Shown here: positions 1-9,407 of the stretch, one piece after another
Numbering within the stretch: the first letter of the stretch is position 1
Layout of the letters: each line of letters opens with the position of its first letter
Assembly (NCBI RefSeq): GCF_022678625.1
Contig: NZ_JALBYQ010000001.1
Coordinates: 1,043,895-1,107,894 of the forward strand
DNA from: Aliiroseovarius subalbicans
GTDB taxonomy: Bacteria; Pseudomonadota; Alphaproteobacteria; Rhodobacterales; Rhodobacteraceae
Reading direction: 5' to 3'
Length of the DNA stretch: 64,000 nt
Program-made: the position numbers and the translations under genes
The notes under the pieces: model-generated
The model's database searches: none
What the model was told of the DNA's origin: nothing
The model's input: only the letters and a program-made list of their open reading frames with translations

Positions 1-1385
1 TTACCCGTTTCGCCCCCTCGCCCACCGGATATCTGCATATCGGCGGCGCGCGCACGGCGCTGTTCAACTGGCTTTTCGCCCGTGCGCGCGGCGGTAAGTT
101 CCTGCTGCGTATCGAGGATACCGACCGCGCGCGATCGACCCCAGAGGCGACGGCGGCGATCCTGAAAGGCATGGACTGGCTTGGGTTGGACCATGACGGC
201 GAGGTGATTTCACAATTCGAACGCGCCGGGCGCCATGCCGAGGTTGCGCATGAGATGCTGGCGGCGGGCCATGCCTATAAGTGTTTCGCCACGCAGGACG
301 AGATCCAGGCGTTTCGCGAGGAGGCCCGCGCCGCGGGCCGCTCGACCCTGTATCGAAGCCCCTGGCGCGACGCCGACCCGGCCAGCCACCCCGACGCGCC
401 TTTCGTGATCCGCCTGAAAGCCCCGCGAGAGGGCAATACCGTGATCCGCGATCAGGTTCAGGGCGATGTCACGATCCGCAACGACCAGCTGGACGACATG
501 ATTTGTTTACGTTCGGACGGGTCGCCGACCTATATGCTTGCGGTTGTTGTCGATGATCACGACATGGGGGTGACCCATGTGATCCGGGGGGATGACCACC
601 TGAACAATGCCGCGCGCCAGATCATGGTCTACTCCGCGATGGGCTGGGATGAACCGGTCTGGGCGCATATCCCGCTGATCCACGGGCCTGATGGTAAGAA
701 ATTGTCGAAACGCCACGGCGCGCTGGGGGTCGAGGAGTATCAGGCGATGGGATACCCCGCGGCCGCGATGCGCAACTATCTTGCGCGTTTGGGCTGGAGC
801 CATGGTGACGATGAGGTGTTCACCGACGCCCAGGCGCTGGAGTGGTTCGACCTGCCTGGCATCGGCAAAAGCCCGGCGCGGTTCGACTTCAAGAAGCTCG
901 ACAACATCTCGGGTCAGCATATCGGCATGATGGATTCTCCCGCGCTTCTGGCTGAGGTCGAGGGATTTTTGGCCGCAACCGGCGCCGCGCCTTTGCAGGT
1001 GCAGAAAAAAGACGTGCTGCTGGCAGCGCTTCCCTGCCTGAAAGGGGGCGCAAAGACATTGCCGCAACTCATTGAAAAAGCACGGTTTGCCCTGCATGAC
1101 AGACCGATTGAGCCGGACGAGAAAGCATCAAATGCCCTGGATGATGTATCCCGTGGTATACTGAAAGAATTGACGCCGCATTTGCAAAATGCTAGCTGGG
1201 ACCGCGACACGCTTGAGGGGGTTCTGAACGCCCTCGCCGCGGCGCATGACACCAAGTTCGGCAAGCTGGCCGCGCCGTTGCGCGCAGCCCTTGCAGGGCG
1301 GGCCGTCTCGCCCAGCGTTTTTGACATGATGCTGGTTCTGGGCCGTGATGAAACCATCGCGCGACTGGACGAAGCAAGCGCATAA
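1..1385 (+). CDS. gltX: Glutamyl-tRNA synthetase, 5' end outside window
   Basis: This gene charges tRNA(Glu), or tRNA(Gln) in a mischarging pathway, with glutamate in the cytoplasm. The reading frame is open from base 3, so the true start lies before the window. The first visible residues ([17 protein letters not shown]) carry the class I synthetase HIGH-type motif, and GKKLSKRHG near position 700 is the KMSKS-type motif. The Rossmann core and the C-terminal anticodon-binding part are both present, so only a handful of N-terminal residues are missing. Many alphaproteobacteria have two gltX copies, and this fragment alone does not say which copy this is. It lies 48 bases upstream of gltA on the same strand. 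Confidence 0.95.
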   Translation, partial: TRFAPSPTGYLHIGGARTALFNWLFARARGGKFLLRIEDTDRARSTPEATAAILKGMDWLGLDHDGEVISQFERAGRHAEVAHEMLAAGHAYKCFATQDEIQAFREEARAAGRSTLYRSPWRDADPASHPDAPFVIRLKAPREGNTVIRDQVQGDVTIRNDQLDDMICLRSDGSPTYMLAVVVDDHDMGVTHVIRGDDHLNNAARQIMVYSAMGWDEPVWAHIPLIHGPDGKKLSKRHGALGVEEYQAMGYPAAAMRNYLARLGWSHGDDEVFTDAQALEWFDLPGIGKSPARFDFKKLDNISGQHIGMMDSPALLAEVEGFLAATGAAPLQVQKKDVLLAALPCLKGGAKTLPQLIEKARFALHDRPIEPDEKASNALDDVSRGILKELTPHLQNASWDRDTLEGVLNALAAAHDTKFGKLAAPLRAALAGRAVSPSVFDMMLVLGRDETIARLDEASA

Positions 1386-1433
1386 GACATTCCCCGCCCA
1401 TCCGGGACGGGGTCACATACGAAGGAACAAAAC

Positions 1434-2729
1434 ATGGCGAAACAGACCGGAACCGCAAAGCTGACAATCGGCGACAAGGAGCTGGACCTGCCCATGTATT
1501 CCCCGTCCGTCGGACCGGACGTGATCGACATCCGCGCGCTCTATGCCCAGGGCGGTGTGTTCACCTATGACCCGGGCTTCACCTCGACCGCGTCCTGCGA
1601 TTCGACGATCACCTTCATCGACGGTGGCAAGGGTGAGCTTTTGCACCGCGGCTACCCGATCGACCAGCTGGCCGAGAAATCGCACTATCTCGAAGTCTGC
1701 TATCTGCTGCTTTACGGTGAACTGCCCTCGGCGACCGAGCTGGAAGAGTTCGAAGGCACGATCACCAATCACACGATGATCCACGAACAGATGCACATGT
1801 TCTTCCGGGGGTTCCGCCGGGATGCGCACCCGATGGCCACGATGGTGGGTGTGGTCGGTGCGATGTCCGCCTTCTATCATGACTCGACCGATATTTCCGA
1901 TCCGCGCCAACGTGAAATCGCCTCGCACCGTCTGATCGCCAAGATGCCGACGATCGCCGCGATGGCCTATAAGTACTCGATCGGCCAGCCCTTCATTTAC
2001 CCGAAGAACTCGCTCGATTTTGCGGCGAACTTCCTGCACATGTGCTTTGCCGTGCCGGCCGAGAACTACGAAGTGGACCCGATCCTGGCCCGCGCCATGG
2101 ACCGGATTTTCACCCTGCACGCCGACCACGAACAGAACGCATCGACCTCGACCGTGCGCCTGGCCTCATCCTCGGGTGCCAACCCGTTTGCCTGTATCGC
2201 CGCTGGCATCGCCTGTCTCTGGGGCCCCGCCCACGGCGGCGCCAACCAGGCGTGTCTGGAAATGCTGAAAGAAATCGGCACGCCCGATCGCATCCCGGAA
2301 TTCATCGCCCGCGCCAAGGACAAGGATGATCCGTTCCGCCTGATGGGCTTCGGTCACCGGGTTTACAAGAACACCGACCCGCGCGCGACGGTTTTGAAAC
2401 AATCGGCGGACGAGGTGCTGGAGCTGTTGGGCGTTGAAAACAACCCGCTGCTGCAGGTTGCCAAGGAACTGGAGCAAACCGCGCTGTCCGATCCCTATTT
2501 CGCCGAGAAAAAGCTGTTCCCGAACGTGGATTTCTACTCGGGAATCATTCTTGAAGCGATGGGGTTCCCGACCTCGATGTTCACCCCGATCTTCGCGCTC
2601 AGCCGCACCGTCGGCTGGATTTCGCAGTGGAAAGAACAGCTGTCCGACCCGGCCCACAAGATCGGTCGCCCGCGCCAGCTCTATATGGGTGCCGAGATGC
2701 GCGATTACGTGGACGTCGAAAACCGCTGA
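1434..2729 (+). CDS. gltA: Citrate synthase (type II, hexameric class)
   Basis: The protein condenses acetyl-CoA with oxaloacetate to citrate, the entry step of the TCA cycle. It is 431 residues, the normal length for the Gram-negative type II enzyme. The catalytic His/Asp regions are visible: [10 protein letters not shown] in the middle, [13 protein letters not shown] further on, and the DFYSGI segment near the C-terminus carrying the catalytic Asp. The start is an ATG preceded by AAGGA about seven bases upstream. A strong rho-independent terminator follows 30 bases after the stop, so the gene ends its transcript. Confidence 0.98.
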   Translation: MAKQTGTAKLTIGDKELDLPMYSPSVGPDVIDIRALYAQGGVFTYDPGFTSTASCDSTITFIDGGKGELLHRGYPIDQLAEKSHYLEVCYLLLYGELPSATELEEFEGTITNHTMIHEQMHMFFRGFRRDAHPMATMVGVVGAMSAFYHDSTDISDPRQREIASHRLIAKMPTIAAMAYKYSIGQPFIYPKNSLDFAANFLHMCFAVPAENYEVDPILARAMDRIFTLHADHEQNASTSTVRLASSSGANPFACIAAGIACLWGPAHGGANQACLEMLKEIGTPDRIPEFIARAKDKDDPFRLMGFGHRVYKNTDPRATVLKQSADEVLELLGVENNPLLQVAKELEQTALSDPYFAEKKLFPNVDFYSGIILEAMGFPTSMFTPIFALSRTVGWISQWKEQLSDPAHKIGRPRQLYMGAEMRDYVDVENR

Positions 2730-2758
2730 TCCACGCAAGCGTCAACAAAGACACGAAG

Positions 2759-2783
2759 GGCCGCTCGTTTGAGCGGCCTTTTT
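2759..2783 (+). terminator. Rho-independent terminator after gltA
   Basis: GGCCGCTC and GAGCGGCC form a perfect 8-bp stem around a GTTT loop, followed by five T residues. It lies 30 bases after the gltA stop and upstream of the next gene's ribosome binding site. Confidence 0.9.
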
Positions 2784-2861
2784 CGTTTCGGCAGAACTCC
2801 GCGCAGGAATTTGCGCGCCCCCCCTGGTTTCCCCATAGTCGAAGGTATCGGGAGGACAGAG

Positions 2862-4007
2862 ATGATTTCACGACGTGAGTTCAACCTGGGCCTGGGCGCC
2901 GCCCTTGCCAGCACCGGAACCCGCGCGACAGCCGCCCCCTATCGCGGCCCGAATGTCATCGTGATCCGATACGGCGGCGGCGTTCGGCGGCGCGAAACCA
3001 TCGACCCCGCGCATTCCTATTCGCCCTACATGCTGCATGACCTTGCCCCGCGCGGCGTGTTGATCCCCGACATGGTCATCGACCAGCTGGAAGGTGGCAA
3101 CACCAGCCATGCCGAGGGCACGCTGAACATTCTGACCGGCCGCTACAAGGCCTATCGCGATGCCGGGTCCAGGTTCCTGACCGATCGGTTGGAGCCGGTC
3201 GAGCCCACCCTGTTCGAATACCTACGCGACGCCTATGACATCCCGTCGCATCAGGCCCTTTTGATCAATGGCGAGGATCGGCCGCAGGAGGAGTTTTTCA
3301 CCTACGGCGTCCACAACCATTATGGCATCGATTTCCGGTCCGAGATGTTGTCCTTGCACCGGTTCAAACTTTACAAGGTCGCCCGCCAGTTGGAGGAACT
3401 TGGGACCGACGATCCGGCCCATGTGGACATCGAGAAGCAATATCAAAACCTTCTGGCCGCCGACCCGCGCGACATTGCACCAAAGCAATCCCCCGACGTC
3501 ACCGCGTTTTGGCGGCGTTGGCGGCTCCACTATGGCGACGACGGGTTGCGCAACCCGCGCGGCGACCGCTTGCTGACCGAACTCACGATCCGCGCGATGG
3601 AGCAGCTGCGCCCGCGCCTGATCATGGTAAATTACCAGGACCCCGACTATGTGCACTGGGGCAATGCCAGCCACTACACCCGCGCGATCCAGGTGATCGA
3701 CGAAGGCCTGCAACGCATCGTGCGGCTGGCGGACGCGGACGACTTCTATGCTGGCAACACGATCTTCGCGATTGTTCCTGACTGTGGCCGGGATGCGAAC
3801 GACTTGGTGTCCCTGCCCTTCCAGCACCATTTCAACACCCGCGCGGCACATGAGATTTTCGGGCTGTTCTTCGGACCTGGGATCACCAAGGGGCGCGTTT
3901 TGGACAAGCAGGTAGATCAGACTGCTGTTGCGCCGACCCTGGCCGCGTTGATGGGGGTTCAGTCCCCCCGCACCGAAGGCGATATTCTGTCAGAGCTGGG
4001 CGCATGA
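2862..4007 (+). CDS. Tat-exported alkaline-phosphatase/sulfatase-superfamily protein
   Basis: This 381-residue protein begins with MISRREFNLGLGAAL, a twin-arginine signal ending near an A-T-A cleavage region, so it is probably exported folded to the periplasm. The start is the ATG at 2862 with GGAGG at 2851; an upstream in-frame start at 2769 would fall inside the gltA terminator. The rest resembles the alkaline-phosphatase superfamily: a beta-strand opening NVIVIRY, a GGNTSHAEGTLNILTG segment in the place of the sulfatase-type nucleophile, DYVHWGN, then IVPDCGRD and LPFQHH. The usual Asp residues after the first strand are not seen (the sequence is GGGVRRR). The substrate is unknown. The next gene overlaps by 4 bp, suggesting a functional pair. 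Confidence 0.7.
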   Translation: MISRREFNLGLGAALASTGTRATAAPYRGPNVIVIRYGGGVRRRETIDPAHSYSPYMLHDLAPRGVLIPDMVIDQLEGGNTSHAEGTLNILTGRYKAYRDAGSRFLTDRLEPVEPTLFEYLRDAYDIPSHQALLINGEDRPQEEFFTYGVHNHYGIDFRSEMLSLHRFKLYKVARQLEELGTDDPAHVDIEKQYQNLLAADPRDIAPKQSPDVTAFWRRWRLHYGDDGLRNPRGDRLLTELTIRAMEQLRPRLIMVNYQDPDYVHWGNASHYTRAIQVIDEGLQRIVRLADADDFYAGNTIFAIVPDCGRDANDLVSLPFQHHFNTRAAHEIFGLFFGPGITKGRVLDKQVDQTAVAPTLAALMGVQSPRTEGDILSELGA

Positions 4008-4912
4008 GGGCGCTTGTCACGCTGGTGCTGGGCACGCTTCTGAACCTTACCGCCGTGACCTCCGTGATCGTTCTGGGCTGGCTCATGCGTCTGATGCGCG
4101 CGCGCGCGCTTGCGGTGGCCGGGCAGGCGTTTGATCACCCCAGCTGGCTGCGCGGAGACGGCGTTCTGGGCGGGCTCAGGGCAAATGTCCGTGAAGGGAT
4201 CGCCGCTGCCGCCGCGCTGTTTGTTGCAACCTTCCCGTTCACCATTCTCTGGCTCACCTCCTGGTGGGCCGGCTGGGAAAACTCGTTCAACAAGGGCTAT
4301 GAGCAAGCCTTCGTCGGTCCGATTGTTGGCCTGACCGGGGTCGCGGTTTTCGCCCTTGTGATGCTGCATCTGCCGATGGCGCTGGCCCATCAGGCCACCG
4401 AGGCGCGCGCTTGGTCCCTGTTCGAATTGCGTCGGGTGCGCAGCGTGGTGCGCCATACCGGTTACGGTTATGTGATCTGGGTTCTGGCCAGTGGCATCGC
4501 CGCTTTGCCAATCTTCGCCAGCCGAGGGGTGCCGGTCTTTGCCGAGGGCATTCATCCCGGCCTTGCCGACATGGGCCCCGATCAGATCGCGCTGGTGCGA
4601 TTTGGGATCGACATCGCCACCGCAGCCTATTCCCTGATCGCGCTGATCATCCTGAAACGCTGGTCGGCGGGCATCTACGCGCGCGCGGCCGGACGGGCCG
4701 CGGCGGGGTCAGACGCAGCGCTGTGGCACGGCGCCGTGATTGGCGCCAGTGACGCGAAACGTCCGTTTCAAGTGACCCGTCTTTTGCGCAATGTCATCAC
4801 GCTTGCGCTCTGGGTCGCCTTTGCTTTCGTGATCTATCTGGGCCAGTTCCTGAACCATGATTGGTGGGCCTGGATGACCCACCCGTTCGTATTCCTGCCC
4901 TGGTCGCCCTAG
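4004..4912 (+). CDS. Integral membrane protein of unknown function
   Basis: I do not recognise this 302-residue protein. It starts with a hydrophobic segment (residues about 3-27), has a second near residues 65-88, a third around 103-125, then about three more in the second half, the last ending near the C-terminus with a Trp/Pro-rich tail (HDWWAWMTHPF). A charged cytoplasmic-looking stretch with many Arg residues lies between them. Its ATG overlaps the stop of the preceding Tat-exported protein (ATGA, 4 bp), so the two are likely translated together and may act on the same envelope substrate. Its stop overlaps the stop of the convergent hydratase gene by 4 bp. Confidence 0.75.
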   Translation: MRALVTLVLGTLLNLTAVTSVIVLGWLMRLMRARALAVAGQAFDHPSWLRGDGVLGGLRANVREGIAAAAALFVATFPFTILWLTSWWAGWENSFNKGYEQAFVGPIVGLTGVAVFALVMLHLPMALAHQATEARAWSLFELRRVRSVVRHTGYGYVIWVLASGIAALPIFASRGVPVFAEGIHPGLADMGPDQIALVRFGIDIATAAYSLIALIILKRWSAGIYARAAGRAAAGSDAALWHGAVIGASDAKRPFQVTRLLRNVITLALWVAFAFVIYLGQFLNHDWWAWMTHPFVFLPWSP

Positions 4913-5685
4913 CGGCCTTCGAAATTCGGGGCGCGTTTTTCCAGGAACGACATGACCCCTTCCGAGAAGTCGCGCGACTTGCCGCATTCGCCTTGGCTAC
5001 GCGCCTCAAGCGCCAGTTGGTCCTCAAGCGAGCTGTCCAGCGAGGCGCGGATCGCTTCGCGGATCTTGCGGAAAGCGAGCGTAGGACCGTTGGCCAGATA
5101 GGTGGCCCGCTTGCGCCAGGCGGCGTCAAAGTCGTCGTCCGCCACGCATTCCCAGATCAGACCCCAATCGTCGGCCTGACGAGCCGTGATTTTCTCGGCA
5201 AACAGCGCCGCGCCCATCGCCTTGGCAAAGCCCATCGTGCGCGGCATCCAATAGGTGCCGCCCGCATCCGGGATCAGGCCGATTTTGGCGAAGGCTTGCA
5301 TGAAATAGGCGCTTTCCTTGGCGATCACCACGTCGGCCGCCAGCGCGATATTCGCCCCGGCGCCAGCAGCGGCCCCGTTCACGGCCGAGATGATCGGGAT
5401 CGGGCTTTCATACATTGCGCGCAGGATCGGCTGGTATTCGTCACGCAGGGTACGCTCCAGATCCACTTCGGCGGCATTGGCCCGGTCGCCCAGGTCCTGG
5501 CCTGAACAGAAGGCCCGCCCGTCACCGGTGATGACCAGCGCGCGTGCCGCCTGCCCCGACGCTTTCACCGCATGGGCGATTTCGGCGCGCATCTGCGTGT
5601 TCAGCGCGTTCATCTTGTCGGGCCGATTGAAGGTCAGCACCGCAAGTCCGTCGGTGATCTCAAGGCGAATCGTTTCGTATTCCAT
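4909..5685 (-). CDS. Enoyl-CoA hydratase/isomerase family protein, PaaG-like
   Basis: This 258-residue crotonase-fold protein has the two oxyanion-hole segments expected of the family: AFCSGQDLGD around residue 60-70 and NGAAAGAGANIALAADVV around 105-120. FCSGQDL is typical of the PaaG branch (ring 1,2-epoxyphenylacetyl-CoA isomerase) and relatives. The acidic catalytic residue of classical hydratases would lie in the segment IGLIPDAGG, which has Asp where PaaG-type enzymes do. No other phenylacetate genes are in the window, so I name it only to family. The start ATG has a GGGAGGA ribosome binding site. It is convergent with the upstream membrane protein gene. Confidence 0.85.
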   Translation of the reverse strand: MEYETIRLEITDGLAVLTFNRPDKMNALNTQMRAEIAHAVKASGQAARALVITGDGRAFCSGQDLGDRANAAEVDLERTLRDEYQPILRAMYESPIPIISAVNGAAAGAGANIALAADVVIAKESAYFMQAFAKIGLIPDAGGTYWMPRTMGFAKAMGAALFAEKITARQADDWGLIWECVADDDFDAAWRKRATYLANGPTLAFRKIREAIRASLDSSLEDQLALEARSQGECGKSRDFSEGVMSFLEKRAPNFEGR

Positions 5686-5773
5686 CTGGGTCCTCCCGCG
5701 TTTGCATCCCGTCTAACCCGACCGCATGGACGGGAAAAGGGGAACGCCCCGTCATTTGCCGGTCTGCACCGGC

Positions 5774-6223
5774 TTACTTGTTCAGAAGCTCATCGAGCCG
5801 CGCCTGTTCGTCGTCGGAAAGCCCGCCCGCCCCTTCGCCGGCCTGTGACCGTCTGCGCAGGTACAGCCCGCCCATGATCAACGCGAACAGCAACAGCGCC
5901 GGGCCGGTGGCCCACAGGATCTTGTTGGCCCCGCCGGTGGTCGGTGTCATCAGCACGTATTCGCCATAGCGCTCGACCACGAAATCCAGCACCTCTTCGT
6001 TGCTGTCGCCTTCGACAAGACGTTCACGCACCAAAAGGCGCAGGTCGCGGGCAATGTCGGCGTTGCTTTCATCGATGTTTTCACCCCGGCACACGACGCA
6101 GCGCAGTTCCTGCGACAAATCACGCGCGCGCGCCTCCAGTGCGGGGTCGTCCAGCACCTCGTCGGGCTGGACGGCAAAGACCGGCGTGGCGATCAGGGCG
6201 AAGATCAGGAACAGGCGTTTCAT
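5774..6223 (-). CDS. ccmH: Cytochrome c maturation thiol-disulfide protein CcmH
   Basis: The protein helps keep apocytochrome c heme-binding cysteines reduced at the periplasmic face of the inner membrane. It is 149 residues from the ATG at 6223. It has an N-terminal signal peptide (MKRLFLIFALIATPVFA), the diagnostic LRCVVCRGENI motif, then a C-terminal transmembrane helix and a short acidic tail. It corresponds to the short, single-domain CcmH (Ccl2/CycL type). The start overlaps the ccmF stop by 4 bp (ATGA), so the two are translationally coupled. Confidence 0.95.
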   Translation of the reverse strand: MKRLFLIFALIATPVFAVQPDEVLDDPALEARARDLSQELRCVVCRGENIDESNADIARDLRLLVRERLVEGDSNEEVLDFVVERYGEYVLMTPTTGGANKILWATGPALLLFALIMGGLYLRRRSQAGEGAGGLSDDEQARLDELLNK

Positions 6224-8193
6224 TCTGCGGGCACTCCTTGCGCCGTGGATTTGGCCGCACCCGCGGCAACGCGGTAGCGACGATCCGACAGGCTGACCAA
6301 CCCACCCAGAGCCATGATCAGGCAACCGGCCCAGATCCAGTTGGCAAAGGGTTTGATGAAAGTGCGCACCGCCCATCCGCCGTCGGCCTGCGGATCACCG
6401 ATCACCAGGTAGATGTCGCGCCAGAAGCCGTTGGCAATCGCCGCTTCGGTGGTCGGCATCGCTTGCACAGGATAGACCCGCTTTTCAGGGTGCAGGCGCG
6501 TGACCTGTTTCCCGTCGCGCATGACCAACATGTCGGCCATCGTGGTCACATAGTTCGGCCCACGATCCTGCCGCACATCCTCCAGCGTGATCTGGTAGCC
6601 GGCAACTTCATAGGTGTCGCCCACCTGGGCCACGCGGATGTCCTCGACGCTCCAGGCCATCAGGCCGGAAATGCCCATGAAGGTGATGCCCAGCCCGCCA
6701 TGCGCCAGCAGCTTGCCCCAATCTGCGCGCGGCAGACGGGTCAGGCGTGCCAGACGGGCACCAATTGCGCCGCGCCCGGTGCGGTTGAACAGATCGACCA
6801 GCGCGCCCGCCACCATCCAGGTGCCCAGGAACATGCCGATCGGGCCCAGCGCGCTTTTACCGGTCTGCATCGCCCAGACCAGCGCACCCACGGCTATGGC
6901 CAGGGCAAGGGCCGGGGCCAGCTGTTTCATCGGCCGCGCCAATTTCGCCCGTTTCCAGGGCAGCATTGCCCCCAGCGGCATGACCAGCGCCAACACCACC
7001 ATGAAGGGGGTGAAGGCCGCCTCGAAGAACGGCGCCCCGACCGAGAGCTTTCGGTCAAAGAAGGCCTCGGCCACCAGCGGCCAGATCGTGCCGACGAAGA
7101 CCACGATCGAAGACACCGCCAGCAGGATGTTGTTCAGGACCAGCGCGCTTTCGCGGCTGACCATGCCAAAGACGCCCTTGGCCTCCAACGAATTGGCGCG
7201 GGCGGCAAAAAGGGTCAGCGCACCGCCAGTGAACACCGCGAGGATCAGAAGGATGAACACCCCGCGCTCGGGGTCCGAAGCGAAGGCGTGGACCGACGTG
7301 ATGACGCCCGAACGCACAATAAACGTGCCGATCAGGGAAAACCCGAAGGCCATGATTGCCAGCAGGATGGTCCAGCTTTTCAACGATTCCCGCTTCTCGA
7401 CCACGATTGCCGAATGCAGCAGGGCGGCGGCGAACAGCCACGGCATGAACGAGGCGTTCTCGACAGGGTCCCAGAACCAGAAACCGCCCCAGCCAAGCTC
7501 GTAATAGGCCCACCACGAGCCCAGGCCGATGCCGATGGTCAGGAAAACCCAAGCGGCCAGGGTCCAGGGTCGCACCCAACGGCCCCAGGCGGCGTCTACG
7601 CGCCCCTCGATCAACGCGGCAACCGCGAAGCTGAACGCCATCGAAAGGCCTACGTAGCCGAGGTAGAGGAACGGTGGGTGAAACGCGAGACCGGGGTCTT
7701 GCAGCAGGGGGTTCAGGTCCTGCCCGTCAAACGGCGGCCGCGCCAGGCGCAGGAACGGGTTCGAGGTGAACAGGATGAAAGCCAGGAACGCCACACCAAT
7801 CGCGCTTTGCACCGCCAGCACGCGGGCCTTCAGCCGGGGCGGAAGACCGCCACCAAACCAGGCCGCCATCGCGCCAAACAGCGTCACGATCAAAACCCAC
7901 AAAAGGATCGACCCTTCGTGGTTGCCCCAGACGCCGGACACTTTGTACAGCATCGGTTTCAGACTGTGGGAGTTCAACGTCACCAGTCGCAGTGAGAAAT
8001 CCGAGGTCACAAAGGCATAAGTCAGCGCACCGAAGGCCGCCGCGACCAGCAGGAATTGCAACGTGGCTGCAGGCACCGCCACCGCCATCCAGTTGACCCA
8101 ACCCTTCTGTGCGCCCACCAGCGGCACGATCGTTTGAAAGATCGCCACCAACAATGCAAGTATCAGGGCAAAGTGTCCAAGTTCGGTTACCAT
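6220..8193 (-). CDS. ccmF: Heme lyase CcmF, cytochrome c maturation
   Basis: CcmF receives heme from CcmE and attaches it to apocytochrome c in the periplasm. The 657-residue protein is very hydrophobic with many transmembrane helices and carries the tryptophan-rich WWD-type segment WGGFWFWDPVENASFMPW, as well as conserved His residues in periplasmic loops (for example WGNHEGS near residue 93). The ATG at 8193 follows GAGG by seven bases. It runs directly into ccmH. Its partner ccmE lies about 2.6 kb upstream on the same strand, separated by the lysis-type cassette and an opposing outer-membrane protein gene, which splits a set that is often contiguous. Confidence 0.97.
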   Translation of the reverse strand: MVTELGHFALILALLVAIFQTIVPLVGAQKGWVNWMAVAVPAATLQFLLVAAAFGALTYAFVTSDFSLRLVTLNSHSLKPMLYKVSGVWGNHEGSILLWVLIVTLFGAMAAWFGGGLPPRLKARVLAVQSAIGVAFLAFILFTSNPFLRLARPPFDGQDLNPLLQDPGLAFHPPFLYLGYVGLSMAFSFAVAALIEGRVDAAWGRWVRPWTLAAWVFLTIGIGLGSWWAYYELGWGGFWFWDPVENASFMPWLFAAALLHSAIVVEKRESLKSWTILLAIMAFGFSLIGTFIVRSGVITSVHAFASDPERGVFILLILAVFTGGALTLFAARANSLEAKGVFGMVSRESALVLNNILLAVSSIVVFVGTIWPLVAEAFFDRKLSVGAPFFEAAFTPFMVVLALVMPLGAMLPWKRAKLARPMKQLAPALALAIAVGALVWAMQTGKSALGPIGMFLGTWMVAGALVDLFNRTGRGAIGARLARLTRLPRADWGKLLAHGGLGITFMGISGLMAWSVEDIRVAQVGDTYEVAGYQITLEDVRQDRGPNYVTTMADMLVMRDGKQVTRLHPEKRVYPVQAMPTTEAAIANGFWRDIYLVIGDPQADGGWAVRTFIKPFANWIWAGCLIMALGGLVSLSDRRYRVAAGAAKSTAQGVPAE

Positions 8194-8369
8194 GTTCGCG
8201 CCTCATTTTTCAGGTTTGCAAACCATACGGCACACCTGCAGCCGCGCCAATGGGGCGCGCGCCGATGTCGCGGTTTTTCTGCATCACCGGCGCAGGCATG
8301 ACTGGTCCGAACCTAGCGTTTTGGCGCTGCCTGTGCTAAGTCATAGCCAACCGGAAAAGGAGCTCAACC

Positions 8370-8840
8370 ATGTCGATGAAAGAGATCGGGAAATCCGTCG
8401 CGGTCGCCGCACTACTGGCTGCCAGTGCAACCTCTGCTCAGGCCGCTGATTGGTCCGGCGCTTATGGCGGCGCCTATCTGGGCGGCGCTTACGACGCGAG
8501 CGAAGCCGCTGTCGGGGTGCAGTTGGGTTACGTTTTCCACACTGGGAACTTCGTCTATGGCGGTGAGCTTGACGCGATGTATACCAGCAGCGGGGACACC
8601 GAGGTATTCGCAAAGGCCCGTCTGGGTTTTGCTCTGGCCGAACGGGCCTTGGTCCACGTGACCGGCGGTTACGGCACCTATAACGGCAACACAAGCCTCT
8701 ATGAGGTTGGGTTTGGCGGCGAATACAAGCTGAATGGTCCCGTGTCACTGCGTGCCGACGTCGAATGGCACAACACGACCGGATCAAATGTGTTTACCGG
8801 CCCCTACTTCGTCAAGGTCGGCGGCATCTGGAGCTTCTGA
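8370..8840 (+). CDS. Small outer-membrane beta-barrel protein
   Basis: This 156-residue protein has a clear Sec signal peptide (cleavage expected after SAQA, about residue 25) followed by alternating aromatic/hydrophobic strands rich in Gly and Tyr, and ends in a C-terminal aromatic strand (VGGIWSF, final Phe), which is the signature of outer-membrane barrel insertion. It resembles the eight-stranded Omp25/OmpA-like porin-family proteins of alphaproteobacteria. An AAAAGGAGC ribosome binding site sits seven bases before the ATG. It is alone on the plus strand between ccmF and the lysis cassette. Its precise role is unknown. Confidence 0.8.
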   Translation: MSMKEIGKSVAVAALLAASATSAQAADWSGAYGGAYLGGAYDASEAAVGVQLGYVFHTGNFVYGGELDAMYTSSGDTEVFAKARLGFALAERALVHVTGGYGTYNGNTSLYEVGFGGEYKLNGPVSLRADVEWHNTTGSNVFTGPYFVKVGGIWSF

Positions 8841-8850
8841 CACCGGTCAG

Positions 8851-9273
8851 TTACCGGATCAAAAGGACGAGTGTCGAGATCAGAACTGCGCCGACGATCG
8901 GCAGCAGAAAGGCGCTGCCGTGCAGGCCAAGGGACCGATGAATCACGCTGAAATGCAGCACCGCGCCGACGATATAGAGCGCAAGGAAGTTGAACAAAAG
9001 TGGGCTGTCGCTCAGCCAGTCGGGATGCCCCAACACCGCATAGATCCACCACCAGCCCATTACCATGCCCGCGCCCGACCAGCTATAGGCCATGCCCAGC
9101 GCCAGCGGGGTGGCACGCTGCAGATAAAGCCACAGAAAGGTGAGCGAAATCATCAGCGACATCAGCGTGATCGCGCCATAGCCGATCTGATAGACCACGC
9201 TGTAGCCCGCCAGCTGATACCCCGCCTGCAACGCCACGACCATCATCACGGTCAGGATGAATGCCTGTTTCAT
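8851..9273 (-). CDS. Four-helix membrane protein, last gene of the lysis-type cassette
   Basis: I do not recognise this 140-residue protein. It starts with a signal-anchor-like helix (MKQAFILTVMMVVALQAGYQ) and has about three further hydrophobic segments, with a Trp-rich stretch (GMVMGWWWIYAVLG) in the middle and a final helix ending LVLLIR at the C-terminus. Its ATG at 9273 overlaps the stop of the 45-residue gene upstream by 4 bp, so it belongs to the same translation-coupled series that begins with the endolysin. Membership could be structural (a membrane lesion accessory) or incidental. It is convergent with the outer-membrane barrel gene, with only 10 bases between the stops. Confidence 0.7.
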   Translation of the reverse strand: MKQAFILTVMMVVALQAGYQLAGYSVVYQIGYGAITLMSLMISLTFLWLYLQRATPLALGMAYSWSGAGMVMGWWWIYAVLGHPDWLSDSPLLFNFLALYIVGAVLHFSVIHRSLGLHGSAFLLPIVGAVLISTLVLLIR

Positions 9274-9407
9274 TTGTGCAAAACCTCGCGTACGGCGGCG
9301 TCCAGGTCGGCGACCGCTTCTTTGTTGCGTTCCATCGCGCGTTGCAGTTTCTGCCCGCGCGCCTTGTGCCGGAACCATTTGGCAAACCTGGTAAAAATGC
9401 GTTTCAT
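9270..9407 (-). CDS. 45-residue cationic peptide
   Basis: This short frame encodes MKRIFTRFAKWFRHKARGQK followed by a charged helical tail ending LHK. The first half is strongly basic and amphipathic, with Phe/Trp on one face; the second half alternates acidic and aliphatic residues like a short coiled coil. It overlaps the stop of the 62-residue gene upstream by 4 bp (ATGA) and its own stop overlaps the next ATG by 4 bp, which is strong evidence that it is translated. It has no hydrophobic membrane helix. Function unknown; in this context a role in envelope disruption or holin control is conceivable but is inference. Confidence 0.6.
   Translation of the reverse strand: MKRIFTRFAKWFRHKARGQKLQRAMERNKEAVADLDAAVREVLHK

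Noticed and set aside
2769..2861. Upstream start for the Tat-exported protein.
   Set aside because: The start would lie inside the gltA terminator and would place 31 residues before the twin-arginine signal, which has its own GGAGG and ATG.
5944..7995. A 683-residue open frame on the plus strand.
   Set aside because: It runs antisense to ccmF and ccmH, has compositionally biased sequence (many Gln, His and Arg), and no recognisable motif; it is a shadow of high-GC coding on the other strand.
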